Source: Promethearchaeota archaeon
GTDB taxonomy: Archaea; Asgardarchaeota; Lokiarchaeia; Sigyniarchaeales; SOKP01
Direction of reading: 5' to 3'
Assembly (NCBI GenBank): GCA_016839555.1
Contig: JAEOUA010000001.1
Coordinates: 16,554 to 80,553 of the forward strand
DNA: 64,000 nt
Position 1 is the stretch's first letter; every line of letters begins with the position of its first letter. The notes beneath the pieces are model-generated. The model had not been told where the DNA came from. It did no database searches and saw only the letters and a list, made by a program, of their open reading frames with translations. The translations under genes and the position numbers were made by a program. This document shows positions 1 to 9,409 of the stretch, piece by piece.

Positions 1-1
1 A

Positions 2-673
2 ATTGCAGTAGGGGGTTTAATCATAATTGGAGCAATGCTACCAATCGGAAATGGAACCTTAGATTTCGGATTTTGGGGATTTAATGTTACTATTGGTATT
101 GGGGTTACTTTTACTGATATAAATATAATATTTAATCCGCTTTTAGGTAAATTTATTGTTGAATACATTAATCCCCTGGCTGTATTAGACCTTGATATAT
201 TATATTTTCTTGGAGTATATGATATAGTATACGCCGCAATATATACAGCGTTGGTCAGTTCCCCAATATTAAGATGGCTTATGGTGTTTGTAATAATAGC
301 AGGGATCGTTATTGCATTATTTGGAGTTTTAAAGCTATTAAAAGTGTTAGAGGTTATTCCGGGAGCAGAAAATTTCTTAGGTGAGAGATCTATTGGTCTT
401 GGGATTATATTTTTAATTGCTGGTGCTGCGGCAATTTTCCTTATCATATTTGAATTTATTTTGTTTAGTACTCAAGTCCTTCCAGGAATTAAATCATTTC
501 ATGAATTGGATGCATTTGCTATAGGTACTATATTTCCAGAAATGAATACAAAAGCACTACCATTAGCAGGATTTTATATAGTTTTGATTTCGGCAATAGG
601 CGGATTGGTAGTATCTATTTATTTACTTATTACAACGAGAGCCCCAGAACAAGGAACAACAACAAAAATGTAA
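2..673 (+). CDS. Multi-pass membrane protein, 5' end cut by window
   Basis: The frame stays open to the first base of the window and the upstream codons read IAVGGLIIIGA, a hydrophobic stretch. The gene therefore starts outside the window, and the ATG at 35 is only an internal methionine. About four hydrophobic segments are visible, for example around the WLMVFVIIAGIVIALFGVL and LGIIFLIAGAAAIFLIIFEF stretches, and the protein ends in a short polar tail (RAPEQGTTTKM). I recognise no family. It is probably an integral membrane protein of unknown function. It is followed by 520 bases with no gene. Confidence 0.6.
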   Translation: MAVGGLIIIGAMLPIGNGTLDFGFWGFNVTIGIGVTFTDINIIFNPLLGKFIVEYINPLAVLDLDILYFLGVYDIVYAAIYTALVSSPILRWLMVFVIIAGIVIALFGVLKLLKVLEVIPGAENFLGERSIGLGIIFLIAGAAAIFLIIFEFILFSTQVLPGIKSFHELDAFAIGTIFPEMNTKALPLAGFYIVLISAIGGLVVSIYLLITTRAPEQGTTTKM

Positions 674-933
674 TTTTAAACTCAAATCAAAGGAATTTAA
701 TATTTCTTTGTATGTTTTTTTAATCATTTTAAACCATACTTATTTTAGGGATTTCTAATTTGTGATTCTTCTAAAGGCTAATATTGAAGCGCTAAGGAAA
801 TATAAGAAACTGGTTTATAACTCTGTTTTTATTTATAATTTACGTGTTTTGTAATTTTAAATCTTAATAGATAATTGATTTTATTTTCTATTAAACATAT
901 ATTTGAAAAAATAATTTTTAACAAAAAGAGAGT

Positions 934-1090
934 AGAAAATAGGGGTCCTCGCTTATAATCATACCTAACAGGGAGAGATAAAGAAGATTTCCACTTTAAC
1001 TAGTTAAAGTAGAACACCAAAAGACAAAAATCCAGGGATTTAAGCAAGGTTTCCCTATTTTCTTGACAGGTATGTAAATCATATACTGTC
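934..1090. ncRNA. Candidate structured RNA (or small inverted-repeat element)
   Basis: AGAAAATAGGG at 934-944 is a perfect reverse complement of CCCTATTTTCT at 1053-1063. The pairing continues inward after a small loop (CCTCGCTTA at 947-955 with TAAGCAAGG at 1041-1049, one mismatch). The enclosed part holds an 18-base palindrome at 993-1010. A second hairpin follows at 1065-1090 (GACAGGTATG with CATATACTGTC), and its AGGTATG can alternatively pair with CATACCT near 959-965. The paired arms are clearly more GC-rich than the surroundings. It matches no RNA family I know. The terminal inverted repeat could equally mark a small MITE-like element. The strand cannot be decided. Confidence 0.4.
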
Positions 1091-1194
1091 AAATTTAGAA
1101 TAACTTCATTTATATTTAAATCCTTCCTTTTTAGAAATATAGTTTTATTTTCCACTATAAGAGGAGTCTTGAGAATTTTGATCTATTATACAAA

Positions 1195-2082
1195 CTACTC
1201 TATAAATCCTGTTGCTTTTAAAGTATCAATATTTTGTTCTATATTCCATTGTAGACCCATTAAATGGTCAATGGAAAAAATTTCGGAATTTGGAATAAGT
1301 CGATCGTGATATTCTTTAGTAATATATTCTAAAGAGGGATTCTTATTATATGATTCTATGATTAAATTTTTCGCTTTAAATTGTAGATCTTCCATTTCAT
1401 TCAGGAATTTCTCAAAATCATCCCCTTCCCAAACGCCATAGTGAGCAATTGCAATTGCATCAAGCTCATTTTTCAAATTTCTGAGTTTTTGATAAGTCTC
1501 TAATAAAGCCCTTTCATCAAAATCCGGCCCAAAAATTACTGGTATAAATGTATTTTTATCAATTTTATCGAGGATTGCATCTCCTACATAAATAATTTTG
1601 TTTTTAATATCTTGAATAGCTATAGAGTCGGGAGTGTGTCCAAAAAATTCATGAACTTTTAATTCCAACCCGTTTAAATCAATGATATCATTTTGTTTTA
1701 AGGGAGTTACCTCTTCGATTGGATCAACATGATATCCAAAAAAATTATTCAGTCTTGTTGGATTTTTTAATGGAACTAACCCATTTTTATGTGCTAATAC
1801 TTCGATATCTACTACTTTTATAAGTCTTTTTATCTTATGGACTCCCTGAATATGATCCCAATGTATATGGGTTAAAAGTATCTTATGAATTGGATAAATA
1901 TTAAAAGCTTTTAATTTCTTAATAATTTTTCTTACACTTAACGCTTCACCCGCATCAATCATCATTCGAATGCCCTCATTTTCAATGATATAAATCCCAC
2001 AGGTCTTTTCGGTTTTTAAAAATTCGGCATCTAATAAATAAGCATTTTCGTTAAATTTTCCTTCCTCTCTAATATGAACCAT
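1195..2082 (-). CDS. Metallo-beta-lactamase-fold hydrolase
   Basis: A 295-residue MBL-fold metal hydrolase. The HxHxDH metal motif is THIHWDH, with H72, H74, D76 and H77. Downstream come a second metal-ligand region (FFGHTPDS, histidine about 148), the aspartate strand IIYVGDAILD and a late histidine in AIAHYG. This is the usual order for glyoxalase-II-like and related hydrolases. The substrate cannot be told. The start ATG has GAGAT five bases upstream. Its 5' region is a copy of the one in front of the next gene upstream (SMP-30-like), so the two may be co-regulated. It probably acts in the cytoplasm, as no signal peptide is seen. Confidence 0.8.
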   Translation of the reverse strand: MVHIREEGKFNENAYLLDAEFLKTEKTCGIYIIENEGIRMMIDAGEALSVRKIIKKLKAFNIYPIHKILLTHIHWDHIQGVHKIKRLIKVVDIEVLAHKNGLVPLKNPTRLNNFFGYHVDPIEEVTPLKQNDIIDLNGLELKVHEFFGHTPDSIAIQDIKNKIIYVGDAILDKIDKNTFIPVIFGPDFDERALLETYQKLRNLKNELDAIAIAHYGVWEGDDFEKFLNEMEDLQFKAKNLIIESYNKNPSLEYITKEYHDRLIPNSEIFSIDHLMGLQWNIEQNIDTLKATGFIE

Positions 2083-2240
2083 TTTTATCTCAATTAAATT
2101 GAATAACTTATAATAGTTTTATTATCTTCTAATATAAATATTTTATTCTGTTTCTGTTTAATTACTCTTTCTGATATAAAAAATGAAATGCATTATGGGA
2201 AATTGTTTACAAATAAGAATGGAATTTAATTAAATAAAAG
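2077..2240 (-). repeat. Duplicated 5' region, copy A
   Basis: This 164-base segment aligns without gaps to 3139-3302. The best-conserved parts are the first ~70 bases next to the start codon, including the GAGATAAAAATGGT start context, and the distal end (ACAAATAA..ATGGAATT). It covers the translation start and presumably the promoter of the MBL-fold gene. Confidence 0.75.
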
Positions 2241-2304
2241 CTCCTTGCTTTTAATAAATTTTCCACTTTTCATTTGCTGCAGTATTTTTCATTAGTATAT
2301 AATT

Positions 2305-3144
2305 TTAAGGTAGCCCAGTTCCTGGTACTTCGACATTTATCATTTCTATTTTACCATCTCCTCGATACCCGATCCTATTATCTTTTGATGTCGCCACAAA
2401 AAGAGTTTGCCTATTAGGCCCACCTAGCATACAGGCATAAGCTTGAGTTGTAACTTTAACTTTATGAGTAGTTTTACCACCCTCAACTACGCGAACAACT
2501 CTACCCCTTCCAGGTGCTGCTACCCAGATACCCCCCTCTTCATCTAAGCAAATCCCATCTGGGGCAACAGACTTGAGATTAGCCCAGATACGGCGATTTT
2601 TAAGTATCCCATCGTCCATAATGTCAAAAGCCGTTAAGCGAGCTGCAAATGTTTCTCCAACAATGAGTGTTCGGCCATCTGGTGTGATAACCATTCCATT
2701 GGGAAAAGCTAATTCATTAGCAGCAACTCTTGCATTTCCATCCGGAGATATTAAAATTATTTCAGCAGGATGGAAAGGTTTTTCATTCCACATATCAAAA
2801 CCAAAATTTCCAATGTATGCTCGCCCTAATGTATCCACAACCATATCATTACAGTTGAATGTTGCCAAATTGCTTATATTGGCAATTTCGGTTAATCCCT
2901 CAGGATCAAGCCGAAGCAAACGTTTATCTTGCATTGATACAATTAGCAACCTGCCTTTGGGATCCCAACCTAAACCAGAGGGAGAATTTTGTAATTCAAC
3001 AACAATTTCGTTATTTCCTTCAAGATCAACTGTCATTACAGCTTTTTTTTCAAAATCAGAAAACCAAAGCTTACCATCATGCCATCTTGGACTTTCAGGA
3101 AAAATTAAACCTTTAAGAAGAATTTCTGTATTTAATATAACCAT
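2305..3144 (-). CDS. SMP-30/gluconolactonase/LRE-family beta-propeller protein
   Basis: SMP-30-type six-bladed propeller, 279 residues from the chosen start. Family marks are FPESPRWHDGKLWFSD near the N-terminus (glutamate metal ligand), the FNCNDMVVD strand (asparagine and aspartate ligands), FPNGMVITPDGRTLIV (asparagine ligand) and VAPDGICLDEEGGIWVA (final aspartate ligand). Members hydrolyse lactones or related esters with a divalent metal; the substrate here is unknown. An ATG four codons upstream (3156) is possible. I chose 3144 because GGAGAT sits five bases before it and because the duplicated 5' region places the MBL gene's start at exactly this point. Confidence 0.8.
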   Translation of the reverse strand: MVILNTEILLKGLIFPESPRWHDGKLWFSDFEKKAVMTVDLEGNNEIVVELQNSPSGLGWDPKGRLLIVSMQDKRLLRLDPEGLTEIANISNLATFNCNDMVVDTLGRAYIGNFGFDMWNEKPFHPAEIILISPDGNARVAANELAFPNGMVITPDGRTLIVGETFAARLTAFDIMDDGILKNRRIWANLKSVAPDGICLDEEGGIWVAAPGRGRVVRVVEGGKTTHKVKVTTQAYACMLGGPNRQTLFVATSKDNRIGYRGDGKIEMINVEVPGTGLP

Positions 3145-3302
3145 TTTTATCTCCATTTGATTGAATATCTTATAGTAATTTTATTATCTTTTAATATAAA
3201 TATTTTACTATCTTTCTTTATAGTTATAATTTCTAATTAGAAAATGAGAGAATTTATAGGAGAGATCTCACAAATAAATATGGAATTAGATTAAATAATA
3301 AG
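3139..3302 (-). repeat. Duplicated 5' region, copy B
   Basis: Partner of 2077-2240, the same length and alignable without gaps. It contains the start codon context, the GGAGAT ribosome binding site and the presumed promoter of the SMP-30-like gene. The coding sequences that follow the two copies are unrelated. Confidence 0.75.
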
Positions 3303-3336
3303 TTTTACACAGATGAATTAAAATATTATCTGTTCA

Positions 3337-5202
3337 TCATTCTTTAGCAGGTAAAACTATTGAAAATATGCTTCCTTTTGACGGAGTTCCTTTTTCTCGC
3401 GGTTCAAACCAAATATTTCCATTATAAGCTTCTATTATTTTTTTCACAAGAGAAAGACCAATACCCATTCCTCTAGAATTATAGCCAATTTTATGATTTC
3501 TAGAAAATATTTTCTCTCTCATCTCTTTAGGAATTCCTACCCCATTGTCTATAAAATCGAATCTTATTAATTGATCCCCTTGATCTTCAACTTTATAAAT
3601 TTTTACTCTCACGGAAGGATGTTCAGAATTATTATGCTGAATGCCATTTATGAGAATGTTTTCAAATGCATCCGCTAAGAAAGGGCCCGCCATTACGTAT
3701 AGATCCTCATCTAAGGCATCTATATTTATAGAAATGCCTTTTTGATTCAATATACTATTTTTATTAATAATATTTCTCAAAAGTAATAATGGATTTATTT
3801 CTTTAATCTCTATTGTTTCACTTTCAATACGAGACATTTTTCGGATATTTGTAATTAAGCTAATTCCACGTTTTAATTGAGAATTGATTAAATCTAATAA
3901 TTCTTGTATTTCTTTAGATATGGAAATCTTATTGATTTTTATTTCTGCCAGTTCAATGGACATTTTAATATTATTAATGATATTTGCCATATCATGAGCT
4001 AATAAATCTTTGTAAAACTCAGAATTTTTATAAGCATTCCGAAATTTTTCTTTCGATTCCATTAATGCTTGCTCTGCTTGCTTTTTCTCTGTAATGTCTT
4101 TGATTGAAATTTGAATTAATTTTTCATCCCCAGTATGAATTATAGATACTCTTGGATCAATATGAACTATTTTTCCTATTTTATTAGTAACTTTAAGTTG
4201 TATGGGTTTTACTAGTTTTCCTTTGAGATGTCTTAGAAATCTTTCCTTTAATAAATCAATCTTGTCAGAGGGCAGAATTGATAAACTAAATAAATTATTT
4301 CCAATCAATTCATTTTTCGTGAAACCAAAAACTTCAGTAAATTTCTTGTTTATATTAACAATTTTAGCTTCTTGATTAATGAGCATAATGCTATATGGGG
4401 AACTTTCAATTAAATGCTGAAATTCTCTTTGAATATTCTCTAATTTTTGTTTAGTTTCCTTTCCACTTGTAATATCTCGAATTGTAGCTACCATAAAAAT
4501 AAAATTTTCCATTTCATCTTTAACGGGATAATGATTTACTAATAAATTGCGTTTTCCAATACCAGGATATACTTTGTTGATTTCAAAGCTTACTGTTTCT
4601 CCCTTAAAACATCGATCAATATATGCTTTTATCTTATTTTCAAATAATTGATCTCCCAATATTTTTCTTACATGATGACCTATAACATTCTCTCTCTCAA
4701 GTTGATTATAATCCAAAAAGATTTTATTTACAAAGACATATTCATACTTCCTATTAATGCCAGCAATAAGATCATTTGAGCATTCAATCGCCATTTCATA
4801 ATATTTTAGCACCTCATCCTTTTTTTTCTCTAAAGTTATATCAGTAAGCATAATTAGGTCTGCTGGTTTACCTTCAAATTGTATTGTAGTAGAATAGTTA
4901 TTTAACCATTTCATTTCTCCTGTTTTAGTAAAAAATCTAAATTGATAATAGATAAATTGGTTTTTTTTTCCCCTTTGTTTAGTTTCTATTTGTTTAGCTA
5001 CAAAAGATCTATCAGCGGGATGTACACTTTTTAAAAATCGTTTATAGCTCTTTCCTATAACTTCTTTTCTCATATATCCTGAATAATTCAATGATAGCTC
5101 GTTCATATATATGAATTTATTATCTTGAATTATTTGTATCCCAATTGGTGCTGAATCCAGCAGTCCTATAATTCTTTCCCTTATATCTGAGCTTTTTTTC
5201 AT
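3337..5202 (-). CDS. Sensor histidine kinase, PAS-PAS-PAS-HisKA-HATPase
   Basis: A 621-residue kinase with no obvious membrane segment. PAS domains lie at about 12-125, 132-248 and 262-374, each ending in a DIT-type motif (LTDIT, IRDIT, IKDIT). The phosphoacceptor is probably H403 in LLAHDMANIINNI, an H-box with HD but without the RTPL sequence of the other kinases in this window. The ATP-binding part shows an N-box (FENILINGIQHN, about 513-524), DNGVGIP at 552-558 and GMGIGLSL at 578-585. It should sense an internal signal and autophosphorylate. No receiver gene is adjacent; the nearest lone receiver is at 14.8 kb. Confidence 0.88.
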   Translation of the reverse strand: MKKSSDIRERIIGLLDSAPIGIQIIQDNKFIYMNELSLNYSGYMRKEVIGKSYKRFLKSVHPADRSFVAKQIETKQRGKKNQFIYYQFRFFTKTGEMKWLNNYSTTIQFEGKPADLIMLTDITLEKKKDEVLKYYEMAIECSNDLIAGINRKYEYVFVNKIFLDYNQLERENVIGHHVRKILGDQLFENKIKAYIDRCFKGETVSFEINKVYPGIGKRNLLVNHYPVKDEMENFIFMVATIRDITSGKETKQKLENIQREFQHLIESSPYSIMLINQEAKIVNINKKFTEVFGFTKNELIGNNLFSLSILPSDKIDLLKERFLRHLKGKLVKPIQLKVTNKIGKIVHIDPRVSIIHTGDEKLIQISIKDITEKKQAEQALMESKEKFRNAYKNSEFYKDLLAHDMANIINNIKMSIELAEIKINKISISKEIQELLDLINSQLKRGISLITNIRKMSRIESETIEIKEINPLLLLRNIINKNSILNQKGISINIDALDEDLYVMAGPFLADAFENILINGIQHNNSEHPSVRVKIYKVEDQGDQLIRFDFIDNGVGIPKEMREKIFSRNHKIGYNSRGMGIGLSLVKKIIEAYNGNIWFEPREKGTPSKGSIFSIVLPAKE

Positions 5203-5564
5203 ATTCCTAAAGTTATTTTTGGATTTTGTTTTAATATGAAATTTTAAAAATTCGTGTTCTTACTTTATAACAAATATCCCCTATTTTTAACCAAGAAATC
5301 TAATATTTTTAGTTCAAATTAAAGTTTTCCATAATTTTGATACATTTAATATATAGAATTGACATATTTTTATCTTATGATTATATAATAAGATATACTC
5401 ATTTTAAACCTTTAGTATATGAATTCTGATAAATTTCATAGTAGAATATGGTGAAATTTCAATATAATAATCACATTTTAATATCATTTCAATAAAATTT
5501 TATGTATGATAAAAATATAAAATAGTTAAAATTTGATAATCATTTTAATTTGAAGGGTATTTAA
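5203..5564. other. Divergent intergenic region, no gene seen
   Basis: 362 very AT-rich bases between the divergent kinase (minus) and DUF3795-like gene (plus). They must hold both promoters. Several TATA-like stretches occur (for example TTATATAATAAG near 5382), but none is clearly better than its background. No ORF or repeat was found. Confidence 0.5.
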
Positions 5565-6152
5565 ATGAGCTTAAAATTAGAAGATGTAAAAGAAGAGGAC
5601 AGAGGGATTTTAGCACCATGCGGTATCTTATGTGCTGGTTGTGATACTCATTTAGGGGAAGGAATAGAAGCAGCCAAAAAATTATACGAAATCTGGAAAG
5701 GTGGCAATATAGAAGATATTGGACCTTTATTTGGATATAAAGAAATAAGTGTGGCGTTAAAAACTTTAGAAAAATTCATACAAATGGAAGGTAAGCAGCA
5801 ATGTCCGGGATGTTTTGTAGGAGGAGGACCTTCTAAAATATGTGGAATTGCCCAATGCGTTAAATCAAAAGGTTATTGGACGTGCGTTGAATGTGAGGAT
5901 TATAATCCAAATTCAGAAACACCCTGTCCCTATATAAACCACAGTCCGATGCCGATGAGTGATAAAGGAACCATGATGGAAATGATTTGCCGACGATATA
6001 ATAAAGATAATATTAAGAATTTAAAACTTTGCCGTGAAATGGGTTATAATAAGTTCATCAAACAAGCAAAAGAAAAAGTAGCTGATGGTTGGAGAACTTG
6101 GCAAGTTATAAGTAAGGATAAGGTATTCACAGAAGCAATGAAAAAAAAATAA
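5565..6152 (+). CDS. DUF3795-like cysteine-rich protein
   Basis: A 195-residue soluble protein. It opens with a Cys-rich block (APCGILCAGCDTHLGEG, about 17-33) and has a second block (QCPGCFVGGGP, then CGIAQCVKSKGYWTCVECEDY, then CPY). This spacing is typical of DUF3795, common in archaea and anaerobes, which probably binds a metal or Fe-S centre; its function is unknown. GAAGGG lies nine bases before the ATG. It stands alone, convergent with the HerA-like gene, the two stops being only about 35 bases apart. Confidence 0.7.
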   Translation: MSLKLEDVKEEDRGILAPCGILCAGCDTHLGEGIEAAKKLYEIWKGGNIEDIGPLFGYKEISVALKTLEKFIQMEGKQQCPGCFVGGGPSKICGIAQCVKSKGYWTCVECEDYNPNSETPCPYINHSPMPMSDKGTMMEMICRRYNKDNIKNLKLCREMGYNKFIKQAKEKVADGWRTWQVISKDKVFTEAMKKK

Positions 6153-6186
6153 TGGTTTATTTAACCTATAAAGATCTTTTTTTATA

Positions 6187-7989
6187 TTAGATATTTTTAC
6201 TTTTTTTTTCATTATCACGGATCTTGTCTATTAATTGTTCAAACTCTTTAAATTTATCAAATTCTTCACTTTCAGAATCAATATCATCTATTTCTAAATC
6301 AATTTTTTCCTTTTCATGTTTAATTTCTTTGTTTTTTGATTTAAACTCTTTTATATCTCTTATTTTCTTTTTTTCATATAGTTGAATTGGACTTTTTATT
6401 TTATTTTTTATTTCTTTATACTGCTTTTTAGAAGAAAATTTCTTATTTTTAGAGATTTGAGTTTTTTGTCGTTTTTCATTCTTAAAATTGGAGGAATTAA
6501 TTAGAATTTTATTTTGTGTAATTAGTTTTATAGGAGATCTTTGAATATGAGGTATTTGCAATAAAAAAGGTCTTTTAATGGAATTAATTCTTATAATACT
6601 ATTCCCTTTTTTTAAGATGGATAAATAATACTCATATTTTTCATCCAGATTTAATAATTCGCATTGGAGTTGTTTTTCCATATGATTTTTAAAAATCACC
6701 AATACGCCACAATTTGCTAATATTTCTTCGCTTACTTGAGGTCGCGTTGCGATTGAAATTAAGCATTCACCAGTGCCTCTTTGAAGCAATGCAATATCCT
6801 CAAGATAAGTGGTTAGTTTTGTCTTGTTAGTTAAATCTTTGGGGGCAAAATATTGCGCATCTTCCACAACGGTAATGTGTTTTATTCCTTTATATTCTCT
6901 ACTTCCTTTGGTGAGATTTTCATCCCATAAATATTTTAAAATCATATTGAGAAAGAATAATGCATCTTCCTTTTCCCCACCAAGCCGTATGATTGAACTT
7001 AAATCAATAATAATATTCTTTTTGAAAAGTTCTTTTATTTTAAATTCGGTTTTTGTGCCAAAAATCGCTTTTAATGGGCCAATAGAGAAGCGTCTAATTC
7101 TATTTCTGATGCTTATTAATGTTTGCGCCAGCATGGGCACCTTATTTCGCTCTTTTTTCAGGTAAATTCCACATTGCTTGTAGAATCCCTCCCAATTTTG
7201 AAGGCTTTTATTTTTACATACTTCTGTTAACACATCCACTAAGGCTTTTTGCATTTGAGGGGAATACTCCGCAGTCTCATCTAAGAATTGCCCGCTTTTT
7301 AAAATATCAAAAATCCTTTCTGCATGAATTTCAGGATGAGCTCCTTCGGGATTAAATATATTAATAGAAAAGTTCTCGCCAGGTCTTAAAATTAATATAT
7401 CTTTAATATAGTTTTTTAGAAAGATATATTCCCCTTTAAATTCAATAAGGAGAAAGGGAATATCATATTGCTCTTTGAAATTAATTAAAAAATTTTGAAT
7501 AAAATTGCTTTTTCCCATCCCAGTAGAACCACATACAAATATATGCTTTTCGAGATCTTCAAGAGAAAGAAAAAAGGAATGCTTACTAGTATTGCGATTT
7601 ATTATTTTACCGATTTTAATTTTCCCTTTTCTAGATTTAAGAATCGAAGGATAATTTAACTCAATAATATCTTTATCTTTATATGTAAGAGAAATCATGA
7701 ATATTGCTAAAGAAAGAAAAACAATTAATTGAGAAATAAAAGTAATACTTATTCTATATTCTTTTCCTGAGAGATCCGAATTAACATAGTTATCTAAATT
7801 TAGAAAAAAGAGTATTATTAAAATAATGATCCATAAAGGAATAATGTATCTTAAATAATTAGCATTAAATTCTTTCACCTTAGAAAGATAATACACAAGA
7901 TTAATGAAAAATAAACCAAGGGATAAAATCAAATAAACCTCAATTGGAAACATATAACTTATATTTAGTTTGACTCTAATAAATTCCAC
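6187..7989 (-). CDS. Membrane-anchored HerA/TraG-like ATPase (DUF87 type)
   Basis: A 600-residue protein. Three hydrophobic segments lie at about 14-36, 46-66 and 80-103, followed by a P-loop ATPase with Walker A GSTGMGKS (154-161), Walker B ITVVEDAQ (about 372-379) and an arginine-finger-like QRGTGECLISIATRPQ region. This matches the HerA/FtsK-superfamily DUF87 proteins that include type IV coupling (TraD/TraG-like) and membrane DNA or protein translocases. The last ~130 residues are a Lys/Glu-rich charged tail. The start is GTG; M13 (7953) is an alternative. No conjugation genes are nearby, so the substrate (DNA or protein) is unknown. Confidence 0.72.
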   Translation of the reverse strand: MEFIRVKLNISYMFPIEVYLILSLGLFFINLVYYLSKVKEFNANYLRYIIPLWIIILIILFFLNLDNYVNSDLSGKEYRISITFISQLIVFLSLAIFMISLTYKDKDIIELNYPSILKSRKGKIKIGKIINRNTSKHSFFLSLEDLEKHIFVCGSTGMGKSNFIQNFLINFKEQYDIPFLLIEFKGEYIFLKNYIKDILILRPGENFSINIFNPEGAHPEIHAERIFDILKSGQFLDETAEYSPQMQKALVDVLTEVCKNKSLQNWEGFYKQCGIYLKKERNKVPMLAQTLISIRNRIRRFSIGPLKAIFGTKTEFKIKELFKKNIIIDLSSIIRLGGEKEDALFFLNMILKYLWDENLTKGSREYKGIKHITVVEDAQYFAPKDLTNKTKLTTYLEDIALLQRGTGECLISIATRPQVSEEILANCGVLVIFKNHMEKQLQCELLNLDEKYEYYLSILKKGNSIIRINSIKRPFLLQIPHIQRSPIKLITQNKILINSSNFKNEKRQKTQISKNKKFSSKKQYKEIKNKIKSPIQLYEKKKIRDIKEFKSKNKEIKHEKEKIDLEIDDIDSESEEFDKFKEFEQLIDKIRDNEKKSKNI

Positions 7990-8050
7990 GATTATTTTTC
8001 AATTCCGATTTTAATGGAGTTTAAATAATTTTAGTATAAATTAAATATAA

Positions 8051-8719
8051 ATGGTAATGGGAAGATACTTCCAAATACATATCTCTTCAGATAATACTAC
8101 AATCTATAATCCTCTTATTTCAGACATTTTCAATGGAGTTGAAGAATTATGTATAGACCTTAATGGATTTTTTCTGATTTTTTTTTTATATATGAAATAT
8201 ATTTTTGCGTTTATATTAATAATTGTTGGACTTTTGACGCTTTTCAGATATAGGGGTATATATTTAATGGATAAAATCAGATCCAAGCCAAAATTAAGCG
8301 AAAAAGAAAGTTTAAAGCAAAAAGTAAAAAAAGTTCATGTCTTTTTGGGTATGAGCTATATTTTTATGGGATTTGGAGTACTCTTTAATTATCTAACATA
8401 TATTTTAATGTGGGTTTTGGACCCATTGCCTGATGGATTTCTTTTTCAGTTTCTTGGGGTTGGTAATATTATTGATCCTGCCTCTATCTATCGAATCTCG
8501 AACTATAACGCGGCACTCTCTCCTCATGAAAGTACTATTTATTTCTGTTTTGCACTTGTTTCGTTTGTGGCTCTTCTTCAAATAGCTTTAAGCATATGGT
8601 TCATCACAAACGAGAATAAAATCATTCACAGTCATTACAAGACTTTTTTAGTTTTAATTGCGGGGTTAATCGAAGGAATGCTTGTAGGATTCACTACATG
8701 TCTTCCCTTCTTTTTATGA
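8051..8719 (+). CDS. Four-TM membrane protein, unknown family
   Basis: A 222-residue protein with four hydrophobic segments: about 42-63, 103-127, 172-192 and 202-220. A basic cytoplasmic-looking loop (DKIRSKPKLSEKESLKQKVKKV) follows the first segment. I do not recognise it. The first ~45 residues before the first segment are weakly protein-like, and the methionine at 8192 (MKYIFAFILI) could be the true start. It is divergent from the HerA-like gene and convergent with the ABC permease. Confidence 0.55.
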   Translation: MVMGRYFQIHISSDNTTIYNPLISDIFNGVEELCIDLNGFFLIFFLYMKYIFAFILIIVGLLTLFRYRGIYLMDKIRSKPKLSEKESLKQKVKKVHVFLGMSYIFMGFGVLFNYLTYILMWVLDPLPDGFLFQFLGVGNIIDPASIYRISNYNAALSPHESTIYFCFALVSFVALLQIALSIWFITNENKIIHSHYKTFLVLIAGLIEGMLVGFTTCLPFFL

Positions 8720-8743
8720 TTAAAAATTTCTATTTTGAGAAGT

Positions 8744-9409
8744 TTATAGCTGTTTTTTATGAAATATATGTGATGCTATTAATAAAAGGATTAAAGTTAA
8801 GGAAACTCCTAAAATTAGTCCAAAAAAAACTGGATTTATAACATCTGGTAAAATTAAAGAGGGAAGCAAGGATAATACTGATAATTGACCTCCAAGATAT
8901 ACAGATAGGATAGCTGAAGCTGCTACATTAGACACACTAATTCCTATTAATATCCCTGCAGCGCATGCTATTGCTATTGCAGCTAAAGTAAAAAAAATAC
9001 TTTCAAATGTGTGGATTACAATATTTATATTTGGCAAACCCCCTTTTAAAAAATCGACAATTAACCCAAATGTTAAACTAATGAAGGTTGCGATTACTAT
9101 GCAGGTATAAACAGCGCAAAATTTCGCAATTATTAGATGAGTCCTTTTAATTGGGCGAATTAAAAATAATTCGTAAACATGATGATTTAGCTCGCTAGTT
9201 ATTGAAGTACTAAGCATAACTGAAGAGAGTATTCCCCCTATACTAGCAATAAAAATCCCTACTAAATAAGACATTGGAACACCCTCAGTATCTAAATTCA
9301 AATAATTAAATAAAATGGATAATAAAGGTAATCCAATCCAAAGAATGATCATCACTTTGGATTTATAATATCCTTTTAATTCATCTAAATATAATAATAA
9401 TAAGCTCAT
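8744..9409 (-). CDS. ABC-2-type transporter permease
   Basis: A 221-residue integral membrane protein with about six hydrophobic segments. Its start overlaps the stop of the upstream ATPase gene (ATGA), so the two are translationally coupled. Size and layout fit a small ABC-2 exporter permease. The stretch IRPIKRTHLIIAKFCAVYTC corresponds to the amphipathic coupling segment typical of ABC-2 permeases. With its partner it should export an unknown compound (antibiotic, lipid or peptide). Confidence 0.8.
   Translation of the reverse strand: MSLLLLYLDELKGYYKSKVMIILWIGLPLLSILFNYLNLDTEGVPMSYLVGIFIASIGGILSSVMLSTSITSELNHHVYELFLIRPIKRTHLIIAKFCAVYTCIVIATFISLTFGLIVDFLKGGLPNINIVIHTFESIFFTLAAIAIACAAGILIGISVSNVAASAILSVYLGGQLSVLSLLPSLILPDVINPVFFGLILGVSLTLILLLIASHIFHKKQL

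Noticed and set aside
941..1065. Decayed kinase coding sequence in the 0.9-1.1 kb gap (a GEIKKIS-like reading)
   Set aside because: Only a handful of residues resemble a kinase tail, with stops in the frame; the inverted-repeat structure explains the patch better.
2573..3160. Long plus-strand frame (195 codons) opposite the SMP-30-like gene
   Set aside because: It is antisense to a gene with clear family motifs and ribosome binding site, and its translation is rich in Ser/Ile without any domain pattern.
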